From positions 18,921-82,920 of the forward strand of contig CAMDMC010000005.1 of assembly GCA_945901825.1 (NCBI GenBank): a stretch of 64,000 nucleotides of DNA, read 5' to 3'. This stretch comes from Bordetella parapertussis. GTDB lineage: Bacteria > Pseudomonadota > Gammaproteobacteria > Burkholderiales > Burkholderiaceae_A. Every line of letters begins with the position of its first letter. Positions within the stretch are counted from its first letter, which is position 1. The notes below the pieces were generated by a model. That model did no database searches. It saw nothing but the letters and a program-made list of their open reading frames with translations, and was not told the DNA's origin. The position numbers and the translations under genes were made by a program. Positions 46,470 to 55,634 of this stretch are shown here, piece by piece.

Positions 46470-47222
46470 ATGAGAACTTTTCTTGCCCTCGTTGCATACT
46501 TTATTCCAATAATTGCGCCCGCTCACGAGGTCACCGTGGCGGTTGCGTCTAACTTTACAGCGCCCATGAAAGTTATTGCCAAGGCGTTTGAAAACGATAC
46601 TGGCCACAAGACAAAACTTGCTTTTGGCGCAACGGGGCAGCTCTATGCACAAATAAAGAACGGAGCCCCCTTTCAGGTCTTTCTTGCTGCAGATGATAAG
46701 GCCCCTACCCAATTAGTCACGGGGGGCCTTGCAGTCGTTCATTCCCAATTCACCTATGCCAGTGGACGGCTTGTTCTGTGGAGCAAGACACCCGGTTTAA
46801 TCAACGAGACGGCAGAAGTCTTAAAAGAAGGAGACTTTAACAAGCTTGCCATCGCCAATCCTAAACTTGCGCCCTACGGCGCGGCGGCGATGGAGGTTAT
46901 TGAAAAAATGGGGCTGACACCCTTACTTTTATCAAAGCTTGTTGAGGGCTCAAACATTGGGCAGACCCTTCAGTTTGTCTCCTCCGGGAATGCCCAGCTT
47001 GGTTTTGTTGCCTTGTCGCAGGTCTTTGACAATGGAAGACTGAAAGAGGGCTCTGGCTGGATCGTTCCCTTAGGTATGCACAAGCCCCTTCAACAAAACG
47101 CTGTTTTGCTAAAGGCAGGACTGCAAAACCCCGCTGCAGAGGCACTCATGACTTACCTTCGTAGCAATAAAGCCTTAGCAATTATTCGGTCGTTCGGCTA
47201 CGACGCTCTAGCACCCCAATGA
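46470..47222 (+). CDS. modA: Molybdate ABC transporter, periplasmic binding protein
   Basis: ModA captures molybdate or tungstate in the periplasm. The 250-residue product has a signal peptide (MRTFLALVAYFIPIIAPAHE, cleaved near APA) and family segments VAVASNFTAPMKVIAKAF, FGATGQLYAQIKNGAPFQVF, LAADDKAPTQL, NPKLAPYGAAAMEV and the C-terminal ALMTYLRSNKALAIIRSFGY. It is the first gene of modABC. No Shine-Dalgarno element is obvious and no ModE box was recognised. Confidence 0.93.
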   Translation: MRTFLALVAYFIPIIAPAHEVTVAVASNFTAPMKVIAKAFENDTGHKTKLAFGATGQLYAQIKNGAPFQVFLAADDKAPTQLVTGGLAVVHSQFTYASGRLVLWSKTPGLINETAEVLKEGDFNKLAIANPKLAPYGAAAMEVIEKMGLTPLLLSKLVEGSNIGQTLQFVSSGNAQLGFVALSQVFDNGRLKEGSGWIVPLGMHKPLQQNAVLLKAGLQNPAAEALMTYLRSNKALAIIRSFGYDALAPQ

Positions 47223-47255
47223 ATCTGTTTTCAACCTAAAGAAAGCCCGAGCCCT

Positions 47256-47948
47256 TTGCCTACCCTACCCATAAGCTTCGAAGCCTGGCAGGCCATTGGT
47301 CTTACCCTTCAGCTAGCAACAGCCACCACGCTTATTTTGCTGTTGGTGGCAACTCCGTTGGCATGGTGGCTTTCACAAACACAGTCAAAGTGGCGGGCCG
47401 CAGTTGGCGCCTTGGTTACGCTACCCCTGGTTCTGCCACCTACTGTTCTTGGTTTTTACATATTGGTTGTGCTGGGACCGGACGGATGGATTGGGATGGT
47501 CACTCAGGCAATTGGGCTGGGCTTACTCTCCTTTTCTTTTTCGGGCCTGCTTATTGGATCCATTATTTTCTCCTTACCTTTTGCCGTGCAGCCCATTCAA
47601 TATGCATTTGAGGCAATTGGCAGGCGACCCTTAGAGGTTGCCGCAACCTTGGGTGCAAAACCTCTCGACGCTTTTTTTTCCGTGGCACTGCCCTTAGCTA
47701 AACCTGGACTGCTCACCGCAACTGTCCTTAGCTTTGCCCATACGGTCGGGGAGTTCGGCGTTGTCCTAATGATTGGTGGAAACATTCCCGGTCAGACACG
47801 GGTTGTATCAACCCAGATCTTTGGCCATGTTGAAGCCATGGAATACACACAGGCGCACTGGCTTGCCGCAGGCATGGTGGTCTTTTCGTTTGGGGTCCTT
47901 CTTTTCCTCACACGCCTTAAAAAGCGTCACGACAGGGTAATGCCATGA
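47256..47948 (+). CDS. modB: Molybdate ABC transporter permease
   Basis: ModB is the inner-membrane channel of the transporter. The 230-residue product has about five membrane helices and the ModB segments LPLVLPPTVLGFYIL and VAATLGAKPLDAFFSVALPL, the latter being the EAA-type loop that docks on ModC, followed by FAHTVGEFGVVLMIGGNIPG. The start is a TTG at 47256. Its stop overlaps the modC ATG (ATGA), implying coupling. Confidence 0.94.
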   Translation: MPTLPISFEAWQAIGLTLQLATATTLILLLVATPLAWWLSQTQSKWRAAVGALVTLPLVLPPTVLGFYILVVLGPDGWIGMVTQAIGLGLLSFSFSGLLIGSIIFSLPFAVQPIQYAFEAIGRRPLEVAATLGAKPLDAFFSVALPLAKPGLLTATVLSFAHTVGEFGVVLMIGGNIPGQTRVVSTQIFGHVEAMEYTQAHWLAAGMVVFSFGVLLFLTRLKKRHDRVMP

Positions 47949-49036
47949 CAACCCGTCAGTGCATAGCCGTCAAGCTTTCACTTGCTCGAGACGAGTTTAA
48001 GCTTGATGTCGATCTCACCCTTCCCGATAAGGGGGTAACGGTTCTCTTCGGACCATCAGGGTCGGGTAAGACCACCTTACTTCGGGCAGTCGCGGGTCTT
48101 GAAAAAGCCCAGGGTGTCGTTACGCTTGGGGACCTGGTCTGGCAGAACAGCTTTGAGGGTCAATGGCTTCCCACATGGCGTCGCCAACTTGGTTACGTCT
48201 TTCAAGAGGCCAGCCTGTTTGAACACCTTGACGTCATGGCGAACCTGCGCTTTGGCTTAACAAGAGCGAATGGCCCTGGCATGAAAGAGTCGCTTGAACT
48301 GGCTATTGACCTTCTGGGTATCCGGACTTTGCTGGGCCGTCACCCACAAAGCCTTTCGGGCGGCGAACGCCAAAGGGTTGCCATTGCCCGAGCGCTTGCC
48401 ACGCAACCCCGCGCTTTACTGCTTGACGAGCCGCTTGCATCGCTTGATCTTAGCCGCCGACAGGACATTCTTCCCTGGCTTGAAAAATTAAGCCAAGAGC
48501 TAAACATTCCGATGCTTTACGTTACGCACAGCGTTGATGAGCTAACCCGGCTCGCCGACCATGTTGTTTTATTGACTAATGGACAATGCAGTCTCCACGG
48601 GCCTGTGAACCATGTCCTGTCGAGTCTTCCCTTTGCCCAGTCTTCAAATGGCGAAAGCGGTGTTGTCCTTCGTGGACGGGTTAGCCAGGTGGATTCCCAA
48701 TACCAACTCAGTGGCATCAAGATCGACGAGACAACGCTTTGGGCTCGCGACCAGGGTTTCGCCATAGGCACGATGGTTCGACTTTATTTACCTGCCAATA
48801 ACGTGAGCCTGGCCAGACAGGAACCATCAACAAGTTCTATTCAAAACACCCTAAAAGTTCGTGTTGAGGCCATCGAGACCGATACACACCCTGCAAGCTG
48901 CCTCGTACGATTGCGGCACGGAGAACATCTTCTTTTAGCTAGGGTTACCCGACGGGCAGTAGAGCAGCTTTCGCTTAAAACGGACTCATGGGTCTGGGCA
49001 CAACTCAAATCGGTAGCGGTGTCGCAGACCTCTTAA
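47945..49036 (+). CDS. modC: Molybdate ABC transporter ATP-binding protein
   Basis: ModC drives molybdate import. The 363-residue product has Walker A FGPSGSGKTTLLRAVAGL, the Q-loop YVFQEASLFEHLDVMANLRFG in part (YVFQEASLFEHL), the signature LSGGERQRVAIARALA, Walker B LLLDEPLASLD, and a C-terminal TOBE (molybdopterin-like) domain over about the last 130 residues. It supplies molybdenum that the iorAB enzyme 9 kb upstream and other Mo enzymes would need. Confidence 0.95.
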   Translation: MTTRQCIAVKLSLARDEFKLDVDLTLPDKGVTVLFGPSGSGKTTLLRAVAGLEKAQGVVTLGDLVWQNSFEGQWLPTWRRQLGYVFQEASLFEHLDVMANLRFGLTRANGPGMKESLELAIDLLGIRTLLGRHPQSLSGGERQRVAIARALATQPRALLLDEPLASLDLSRRQDILPWLEKLSQELNIPMLYVTHSVDELTRLADHVVLLTNGQCSLHGPVNHVLSSLPFAQSSNGESGVVLRGRVSQVDSQYQLSGIKIDETTLWARDQGFAIGTMVRLYLPANNVSLARQEPSTSSIQNTLKVRVEAIETDTHPASCLVRLRHGEHLLLARVTRRAVEQLSLKTDSWVWAQLKSVAVSQTS

Positions 49037-49117
49037 GTCTTTAAAGGATGGCCTTAAGGTACCCCTAACCCAATGACCCAGAACCCTCTGCCGTGGGCTT
49101 TTACTGCTTCTGAACTG

Positions 49118-50293
49118 TCACGATAAACGCTCAATGAGCCAGTAAGACGCGATAACTGCAATAAGAATTGAGCCACCAAAAACCACTCCCCAGCGATAAA
49201 AGGCGGTCGCTCTTAGCCTCCACGCAATGGGAAAAAACAAAGCAACAATGGCCAACTGACCAAACTCCACTCCAAGGTTAAAGCCTAAAAGGGCTGATGC
49301 CAGTTGGTCGCTCGGTAGACCCAGGTCGGCAAGCACACTGGCAAATCCGAATCCATGAATAAGGCCGAACAAAAAGGCGATCTGCCACCGGAGATGAATC
49401 AGGGTTTTTGTTAGGTTACCAAGTGCTGCAACGATTACGGAAGCTGCGATGATGGGCTCGACAAGCCCTGCAGGAGGGCTAATAACTTCCAGGACTGTTA
49501 GGGCTAGCGTTATGGAATGCGCAACGGTGAAGGCGGTCACCACAGCCAGAACACTTATTAGTGAGGACCTTAGCTGCTGCGAGGCGCGCCAATGACCCAA
49601 GCCCGCGGACTCACGCAGAAAAACACAGGGCAGTAGAAGACTTATAAGAAATAGAATGTGGTCGGCGCCAATCCAGATGTGCCAGACGCCTTCAATAAAA
49701 TAGCCACTGAGAACCGAGAAAAAGCCCGATGCCGAGGCATCAAACCGATAGTCAGGCCGATCTGGACTCAGAATTGCGCTGTGGGACGCACCACCACCAA
49801 GGCTTGCCTTGAGCAGCCCTCGATGCAGGGCATCCTGGTCAAAAAGAAGGCTGTATCGCAAGGATAGGGGTCCATCGGTTGTGGCACTCGGGCAGTTGAT
49901 CTGACTAACAACACTTAGGTAAACCTCTTCACCGTAGTTGGCTGTCGCCCAGTTGTTATCGCTATCAGTGAGAGCACACAACTGCCCTTCGCGTTGAAAC
50001 CGAAGGCCGTCTTTAATCCAGGCAGTAACGATAGGCTTCTGCGCCTTCACTTCGCTCCACGTAACCGCCCCATCACCGTTGCGATCAAAATCGACTCTCA
50101 GTGCAATGTCCCGCAGGGGTATGTCAAGGCGAACCGTGAGGAGGTTCTCTGCCGACTCTGAGACCTCAATGAAAGTCGTGCTGCTTGAATGAGACCAGGC
50201 AACCGAGCCCGACATGAGGCAGACGAAAAAAAATAGCAGCCGGACTCGGTGTCCAAAGAAGTACCGGCTGAAGTAGCGCAGCATCAGCCTCAC
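49118..50293 (-). CDS. HupE/UreJ-family membrane protein with periplasmic EF-hand-like region
   Basis: The 391-residue protein has an N-terminal signal anchor, a periplasmic domain of about 170 residues, and a C-terminal seven-helix HupE/UreJ domain starting near IEGVWHIWIGADHILFL. The domain carries the family histidines (GVWHIWIGADH, TVAHSITLAL, LIHGFGFASVL). The periplasmic part holds a textbook EF-hand loop DRNGDGAVTWSE (residues 70-81), suggesting calcium binding. HupE/UreJ proteins are associated with nickel or cobalt handling; the role here is not known. Its start overlaps the TPR gene stop by four bases. Confidence 0.88.
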   Translation of the reverse strand: MRLMLRYFSRYFFGHRVRLLFFFVCLMSGSVAWSHSSSTTFIEVSESAENLLTVRLDIPLRDIALRVDFDRNGDGAVTWSEVKAQKPIVTAWIKDGLRFQREGQLCALTDSDNNWATANYGEEVYLSVVSQINCPSATTDGPLSLRYSLLFDQDALHRGLLKASLGGGASHSAILSPDRPDYRFDASASGFFSVLSGYFIEGVWHIWIGADHILFLISLLLPCVFLRESAGLGHWRASQQLRSSLISVLAVVTAFTVAHSITLALTVLEVISPPAGLVEPIIAASVIVAALGNLTKTLIHLRWQIAFLFGLIHGFGFASVLADLGLPSDQLASALLGFNLGVEFGQLAIVALFFPIAWRLRATAFYRWGVVFGGSILIAVIASYWLIERLS

Positions 50294-51546
50294 TGTTTGC
50301 TCTTGGACACAGTGGCGCTCTTTATCTGCCCTAAGAGCCGATCAAACTCTGGCTCTTTGTACCCTGTCTCTGTCTGCCACTGCAACAGACTTGCTGCCTG
50401 AAGTGCCTCACCGCTGCGAAGCGCAGCCTGGGCAAAAAGCAGTGCGTCTGCAGGCTCGCGTTCGGTCTTCCAAGACTCCTTTGCCATTTCAAGGGCCTTG
50501 CGCGGGTCTTGCCTGACATAAAGGTAGTACTTGACGAACGGCCTCTCGTTGAGCGATTCGCCTCGTAACTCGCGCTGCCTTAAGCGCTGCTCGATGTCAG
50601 CGCGAAGCGCCGACTCTTGACCGTTATTAAGTGCTTGAGCGGCCTGTATGGCAGAAACAAGCAGGGCGTCCGATCTTTGCGGCCCCATGTTAAGGCTCAA
50701 AGCAGAAGTAAAGTCACCCGCTTGAATAAGACCGTCCAATAGAGCGACCTGAATACCGTGTGCTGCATGGCCCTGCTTCAGGTAGGACTGCCAGGCTTTA
50801 TTAGCGGCTTGAATATCGCCTGCCACTCGGCGCGCCTCGCCTTGGTGAAAGGCAAGCCATTCTTTTGCGTTCTTCCCCTGGTAGTCAGGGTGACGGGCAA
50901 GTTCATCGAGTTTTTCTATGGCGAGCCTAGGTCTACCTGTTCGGTAGAGCAGTACCGCGCTGCAGCTCGCTTGTTCGGCAGCCCCAAAGCGATCCCCTAT
51001 GGCCTGACATTCCGCGCTTGCCTTGGCGATGTCGGATCGCACCATATAAACCGCAAAGCGCCAAGCCCAGAACTCAGACTGGTTAGGATCAACAGAAATA
51101 GCGGCATTGAGATCGCTTAGAGCGCCCCCAAAATCGTGCATGCCCTGCCGAACCAATGCGCGAACGAAAAGGGTGTCACTGGGGAGGTCTGGCTTGACCC
51201 ACCAAGGATCGAGCATTGCCTTTGCCGTTCCTAGCCAGCGGAGATCTCCATGCCGCGAGGCTGCCAAAAAGGCGGTTTTCGCTGCGGAGGTAGCGCTAGC
51301 CATGTCTTGCGGATTGGCTTGCCAGACCTTAAGGGCCTGCTGCAGATCATCGGTCTTATTGAACTGGGAGTCCAACCGAAAAAGCACAGCCGAATCGTCA
51401 GGCTGGAAGCGGGTCTGGGCTAAAAGAAACGCGGGGGAAAGAAACAATAAAAAAAAACTGGCTTTAAGTGGGCTTGGGGCTAAAAGCCCCTTGACGCCGG
51501 CCAGGGCAAGTCTCCATACTCTGGTGGCGTTCTGCGATTGTTTCAT
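50290..51546 (-). CDS. Exported TPR-repeat protein
   Basis: The 418-residue protein begins with a basic stretch and a hydrophobic segment (LKASFFLLFLSPAFLLAQTR) that serves as a signal peptide or anchor. The rest is helical with TPR-like repeats, for example GALSDLNAAISVDPNQSEFW. I use the ATG ending at 51546; a TTG five codons upstream is also in frame. It is coupled to the HupE/UreJ gene through ATGA, so the two likely work together. It stands divergent from a small secreted peptide gene. Function unknown. Confidence 0.8.
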   Translation of the reverse strand: MKQSQNATRVWRLALAGVKGLLAPSPLKASFFLLFLSPAFLLAQTRFQPDDSAVLFRLDSQFNKTDDLQQALKVWQANPQDMASATSAAKTAFLAASRHGDLRWLGTAKAMLDPWWVKPDLPSDTLFVRALVRQGMHDFGGALSDLNAAISVDPNQSEFWAWRFAVYMVRSDIAKASAECQAIGDRFGAAEQASCSAVLLYRTGRPRLAIEKLDELARHPDYQGKNAKEWLAFHQGEARRVAGDIQAANKAWQSYLKQGHAAHGIQVALLDGLIQAGDFTSALSLNMGPQRSDALLVSAIQAAQALNNGQESALRADIEQRLRQRELRGESLNERPFVKYYLYVRQDPRKALEMAKESWKTEREPADALLFAQAALRSGEALQAASLLQWQTETGYKEPEFDRLLGQIKSATVSKSKQ

Positions 51547-51600
51547 GGTTGCGACGCTCAAAACGTGTTATTTGAATCTCAACTCTACAGGTGAATTTTG

Positions 51601-51762
51601 ATGAAATCCGTACTAACTGTTCTGGCTTCTGCCCTTATTGCTGTCTCAGCACCCGCCTTCGCAATGAGCCATGGCGGCGGCAAAATGGATGACAAGAAAG
51701 TTGACTGCACAAAAGCAGAAAACAAAGACAAAAAAGAGTGCAAAGACGCCCCTAAGAAGTAA
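51601..51762 (+). CDS. Small exported Lys/Asp-rich peptide with two cysteines
   Basis: This 53-residue gene has an AGGTGA ribosome site, a signal peptide (MKSVLTVLASALIAVSAP, cleavage after AFA at residue 21) and a charged mature part of 32 residues with two cysteines (VDCTK and KKECK), MSHGGGKMDD at the start and many Lys and Asp residues. A strong terminator follows 20 bases later. It stands divergent from the TPR gene. I recognise no family. Similar small exported peptides occur in many proteobacteria with unknown roles. Confidence 0.8.
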   Translation: MKSVLTVLASALIAVSAPAFAMSHGGGKMDDKKVDCTKAENKDKKECKDAPKK

Positions 51763-51782
51763 GCACATTACGTTATGCAAAA

Positions 51783-51815
51783 CCCTCTGCGGGCGCTGTC
51801 CGCAGAGGGTTTTTT
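51783..51815 (+). terminator. Rho-independent terminator
   Basis: A perfect ten-base stem, CCCTCTGCGG with CCGCAGAGGG around a seven-base loop, is followed by six T residues. It ends the small secreted peptide gene. Confidence 0.92.
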
Positions 51816-51850
51816 ATGAGCGCATGGGGCTCTTCGTAACCTTAAAGCTA

Positions 51851-52792
51851 TTAAGGATTCGCCTCGAAATCGACAAATACACGATTCATGTTGGCGCGAT
51901 GCAGTTCAGAAAAGTTCTGTAAACCCACAAACTGGTCCGGCCTAGAAAACTTATCAAGCGTTTCTTCCAGTGAGTCCATGTTGCGAGCCGCATTACCAAT
52001 ATTAGTAATTAAAAAATTGTAATAGTCGCCCGTATCCCTGCTCGCCTGTGCCATTGTCGTCACGCGACCATGGCCAGGGACAATGCGCTGAGGGTTAATC
52101 GCAACGAGGCGCTTAAACGCCTCTTGGGCCTTACGCACATTTGACTGCGGCAAAACTCCCAAAATACGGTCCACATAAACGAGATCGCCTGTAAACACCA
52201 CCGAAGTGTCCGGCAGGTGGATCATGGTGTCGCCAGGGTAATGCGCATTGGTTTCAATCCACTGCAGACGAACTCCATCAATCACCAAAGAGAGCTCAGG
52301 CGCTGAATGAACATGCTGAGAGAAAAACGGTGTGGTGCCCACCAGTTGCTCACCAACAAAACGCTTTAGTCCATCGAGTTGCTGCTGCGCAGAGGCCCGT
52401 TGGGTCTTCACCGTGCCCGCCATCGCATGGATCTGGGCACCCTTCTTCGCGAAGTAGTCATTACCAAGCCAGCGATGATCTTGCGAGCCTGTATTAAGTA
52501 CCCAGCGAATGGGCTGAGTGCTTACCTGCTTCACGGCCGCCTCAAGCATGGCGGCACCATAGGCGCTTGCGCCACTGTCAATAAGAATGACTCCGTTTGG
52601 AGCAACGATAAAGCCGTAGTTGGCGTTAAGCCCTGCATTGGCCGTGCTGCGCTGGCCAAGAGGGCCAACAATGGCATAGACATTGGGGGCAACCTGGGAG
52701 GCGCGAGGAACGAAGACCGGCTCTGAGGCGGATGCCATGACGGTCATGCAAGAAATAAATAAAACAAGGCTGCGTAGGAGGGCTGAAAACAT
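51851..52792 (-). CDS. Metallo-beta-lactamase-fold protein with altered metal motif, exported
   Basis: The 313-residue protein has a signal peptide (MFSALLRSLVLFISCMTVMA, cleavage near SAS) and the fold motifs VAPNVYAIVGPLGQRS, GVILIDSGAS, a later NAHYPGDTMIH, FTGDLVYVDR and IVPGHGRV. Where active enzymes carry HxHxDH, this one reads TGSQDHRWLGN (residues 101-111). Aligned on the conserved WLGN, the usual H, H, D and H positions hold G, Q, H and R. Later metal ligands remain. It may bind one metal, or use a different chemistry. It resembles periplasmic SoxH-like proteins. The start is the ATG ending at 52792. Confidence 0.85.
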   Translation of the reverse strand: MFSALLRSLVLFISCMTVMASASEPVFVPRASQVAPNVYAIVGPLGQRSTANAGLNANYGFIVAPNGVILIDSGASAYGAAMLEAAVKQVSTQPIRWVLNTGSQDHRWLGNDYFAKKGAQIHAMAGTVKTQRASAQQQLDGLKRFVGEQLVGTTPFFSQHVHSAPELSLVIDGVRLQWIETNAHYPGDTMIHLPDTSVVFTGDLVYVDRILGVLPQSNVRKAQEAFKRLVAINPQRIVPGHGRVTTMAQASRDTGDYYNFLITNIGNAARNMDSLEETLDKFSRPDQFVGLQNFSELHRANMNRVFVDFEANP

Positions 52793-52858
52793 GTTTTTCT
52801 TCTTTTGGAAGAATATAAAATCGTGACGGGTCAATTGTATTCCTGTCAGCTAGGTACC

Positions 52859-53620
52859 TTACTGCCGAATTCGCCAGCCCGTCTTGAAGATCCATCCGAT
52901 AATCGCCAGGCACAGCAGGGTGAAGCCAGCAATGGCAAGCAGGCTCACACCAATAGGCACATCGGCCTGGCCGAAGAACGACCAGCGAAAACCAGACACC
53001 AGATAGACCACCGGGTTAAAGAATGAGACGGTCTGCCACACCGGAGGCAGCATCGAGATCGAATAGAACGCACCCCCGAGAAACACCAAAGGCGTCACGA
53101 TAAGCAATGGAACCAGTTGAAGCTCCTCGAAGTTACCCGCCCAAATGCCAATAATGAAGCCGAATAAGGAAAAGCTCAGGCAGGTCAGCACAAGAAACAG
53201 CAACATCGCAAAGGGGTGCTGAATTGACAGGTCCACAAAAAGCGCCGACGTGCCAAGTATGACCACTCCAATGAATAACGCCTTGGTGGCCGCTGCCCCT
53301 ACATACCCCATAACAATCTCTAGGAAGTTGATCGGTGCCGACAGCAGTTCGTAGATCGTGCCAATGAATTTCGGGAAATAGATTCCAAAGCTTGCATTCG
53401 AAATCGCCTGCGTCATTACCGAGAGCATAATCAGCCCCGGCACAATAAACGCGCCGTAGGGCACACCCTCGACCTCGTCGATGCGACTGCCGATGGCGGC
53501 ACCGAAGACCACGAAATAAAGCGAGGTGGAAATAACGGGCGATACGAAGCTTTGCAGCAAGGTACGGAAAAATCGCGCCATCTCGAAGACATAGATCGCA
53601 CGAATGGCCTGCCAGTTCAT
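52859..53620 (-). CDS. ABC-2 type transporter permease (YadH-like)
   Basis: The 253-residue membrane protein has six hydrophobic segments in the ABC-2 layout, with [35 protein letters not shown] and a late [32 protein letters not shown] region (key part [16 protein letters not shown]). This matches YadH and NodJ relatives. It forms an exporter with the ATPase encoded just upstream; their starts and stops overlap by four bases. Its cargo is unknown. Confidence 0.9.
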   Translation of the reverse strand: MNWQAIRAIYVFEMARFFRTLLQSFVSPVISTSLYFVVFGAAIGSRIDEVEGVPYGAFIVPGLIMLSVMTQAISNASFGIYFPKFIGTIYELLSAPINFLEIVMGYVGAAATKALFIGVVILGTSALFVDLSIQHPFAMLLFLVLTCLSFSLFGFIIGIWAGNFEELQLVPLLIVTPLVFLGGAFYSISMLPPVWQTVSFFNPVVYLVSGFRWSFFGQADVPIGVSLLAIAGFTLLCLAIIGWIFKTGWRIRQ

Positions 53621-54549
53621 GCCGCGCGCTCCTGTTTCGTCACTAGGCCCACAAAAATATCTTCAAGCGAGTTTTGCCGCGTCTGCAGATCGCGAAGTAC
53701 AAGCCCCGCATCGTTGATATCCCGAATCAGCGTTGCAATCTCCGTGCGGTCACGCAAGGTATCGTAGGTGTAAACAAGCGCCTGGCCATTTTCTTCGATC
53801 CGCAGACCTCGATCCGCCAACAGTGGAGGCAGTGCTTTAACGGGCTCTTGCAATTCAATTCGCAGCTCCCTTTGGCCAAGCCGGGTCATAAGCGCAGTCT
53901 TTTCCTCAACCAGCAAAATCTCGCCGGCGTGAATCACTCCGATTCGGTCGGCAATCGCCTCGGCCTCTTCAATGTAGTGGGTGGTCAAGATAATCGTTAC
54001 ACCAGACTGCTTTAGCCCTTCGACAATTGTCCACATATCCCGGCGCAGCTCCACATCAACGCCTGCGGTCGGTTCATCGAGAAAAAGAACACGTGGCTCA
54101 TGCGCCAGCGCCTTGGCAATCAGTACCCGACGTTTCATGCCACCCGACAGCTCCATAATACGGTTGCCGCGTTTTTCCCAAAGCGAAAGCTGCCGCAAGA
54201 CACGCTCAAGTAATGCGTCATCTCTGGGCTTGCCGAACAACCCCCGCGAGAACCTTACTGTGTTTATTACGCGCTCAAAGGGTTCAAGATTTATTTCCTG
54301 AGGTACTAGCCCGATCAGAGATCGGGCCCCGCGATAGGCGGTCACCACGTCATACCCACCCACCGTGATCGTGCCGGATGTAGGCTGCGTGATGCCGCAG
54401 ATTGTCGAAATAAGCGTGGTCTTGCCCGCTCCATTTGGCCCAAGCAGCGCAAGAATCTCTCCCTCATGAATGTCCAGCGAGACACCTTTCAGTGCTTCAA
54501 ACCCTGTGGCATAGGCTTTGCGTACATTCGCAATCCGAACCATCGGCAT
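53617..54549 (-). CDS. ABC transporter ATP-binding protein (YadG-like)
   Basis: The 310-residue ATPase has Walker [19 protein letters not shown], the Q-loop [11 protein letters not shown], the signature [20 protein letters not shown] and Walker [15 protein letters not shown]. The C-terminal extension of about 90 residues is typical of DrrA/NodI/YadG-type ATPases paired with ABC-2 permeases. The ATG ending at 54549 follows a GGAGAG site; the open frame extends nine codons more. About 250 bases upstream, to the next gene, show no gene or clear promoter. Confidence 0.92.
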   Translation of the reverse strand: MPMVRIANVRKAYATGFEALKGVSLDIHEGEILALLGPNGAGKTTLISTICGITQPTSGTITVGGYDVVTAYRGARSLIGLVPQEINLEPFERVINTVRFSRGLFGKPRDDALLERVLRQLSLWEKRGNRIMELSGGMKRRVLIAKALAHEPRVLFLDEPTAGVDVELRRDMWTIVEGLKQSGVTIILTTHYIEEAEAIADRIGVIHAGEILLVEEKTALMTRLGQRELRIELQEPVKALPPLLADRGLRIEENGQALVYTYDTLRDRTEIATLIRDINDAGLVLRDLQTRQNSLEDIFVGLVTKQERAA

Positions 54550-54801
54550 TAAGCGACTCTCCTTTTCAATGGACAATTCCCATGCGACCTAATTTTCTCT
54601 GGGTAAATGAGTAAACGGTGAACATGCCTACCTGATTGAGCAAGGTGCTTTGCGATGAGTGGAATTTCAATAAGCGTTGAGTGCCGAGACTACCAGAACA
54701 CTGGGTCGGAAGACCGCAGACCATAGTCAGAAACTCTAGCCGGGTGAGGGTATAACGGTGCTCGGAGAGTGCTTAGCGTTGGCTTATCGCACGTATAGCG
54801 G

Positions 54802-55560
54802 CTACGGCAGCCATCTGGCGGCTGCATCAAGCAAGCCCTGACGAACCAGCAATTGCCGAGAGGCGTCGGTGTCGCCACAGGCGAGTCTACACAACCAGTC
54901 GGTGGGCGCTTCAAAATCGCAGTGAGTGGCACCATCAATTAACTCATCTCGCCAGAGAGCCTTGAGTGCGGCTTGCCACGGTGCTGACACCGACTGAGCA
55001 TTGCAACGGGATGCCGGTGCTCGCAAAAGCAACGTCTCCGTCTCAAGACGCCTAGCCGCAACAATTCCCAGGCGTTCTGGTTCGTTGCGTGGCAAATGGT
55101 CATACGCATCCAATCCGACAAAGCCCACTACGCCAGGAGTGTCTGCGGCAAGTAAGCTGGAGAGTCCTCCCGCAGAAAATCCCACCAACATGACACGCTC
55201 GGCCCTCGCGCCGAACGTCTCTGCGTCGCGGAGTATTTTGACCAACTCGGTAATGGCGCCGGCGTTGCATCGATGATCGAATGTACAGGGCATATCGGGT
55301 GCAAGGGCCAAGACGCCCTGTGCAGCCAGAGCCTGTGCGTGCTCAGCCATGGTTTTGCGACCTCTAAAACCACCATGGGTCAAAATTGCTGCACCGGTAT
55401 GCGGCCCCCTTGGCTGGTAAACATCAACCTCAACTGTCTTGCCATTGATTTTCACGGAAAGCGTTTGGGCCCTCACCTTTAAGAGAGGCTCTGCCGCGAA
55501 AGCTTGGCTGCAAACGAGCAGAGTGAAAGTTGTTAATAAGCAAAAGAGTCTTTCAAGCAT
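54802..55560 (-). CDS. Exported alpha/beta hydrolase
   Basis: The 252-residue protein has a signal peptide (MLERLFCLLTTFTLLVCSQA, cleavage near AFAA) and an alpha/beta hydrolase core: AAILTHGGFRGRKTMAE for the oxyanion region, LVGFSAGGLSSLLAAD for the nucleophile, and a late GATHCDF with the probable catalytic histidine. It looks like a dienelactone-hydrolase-type periplasmic esterase. Cysteine pairs may form disulfides. A strong AGGAGG ribosome site precedes it. The substrate is unknown. Confidence 0.82.
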   Translation of the reverse strand: MLERLFCLLTTFTLLVCSQAFAAEPLLKVRAQTLSVKINGKTVEVDVYQPRGPHTGAAILTHGGFRGRKTMAEHAQALAAQGVLALAPDMPCTFDHRCNAGAITELVKILRDAETFGARAERVMLVGFSAGGLSSLLAADTPGVVGFVGLDAYDHLPRNEPERLGIVAARRLETETLLLRAPASRCNAQSVSAPWQAALKALWRDELIDGATHCDFEAPTDWLCRLACGDTDASRQLLVRQGLLDAAARWLP

Positions 55561-55634
55561 ATGCTACTGCCTCCTACCAACTACACAAATGGTTTTGAAC
55601 CGCCGACTGGTTTGATTACTGCCCTCAATGTTGA

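Noticed and set aside
54577..54801. Search for a gene or RNA between the YadG-like ATPase and the exported hydrolase
   Set aside because: Only a short antisense frame of the hydrolase extends into it, and no tRNA-like fold or terminator was seen.
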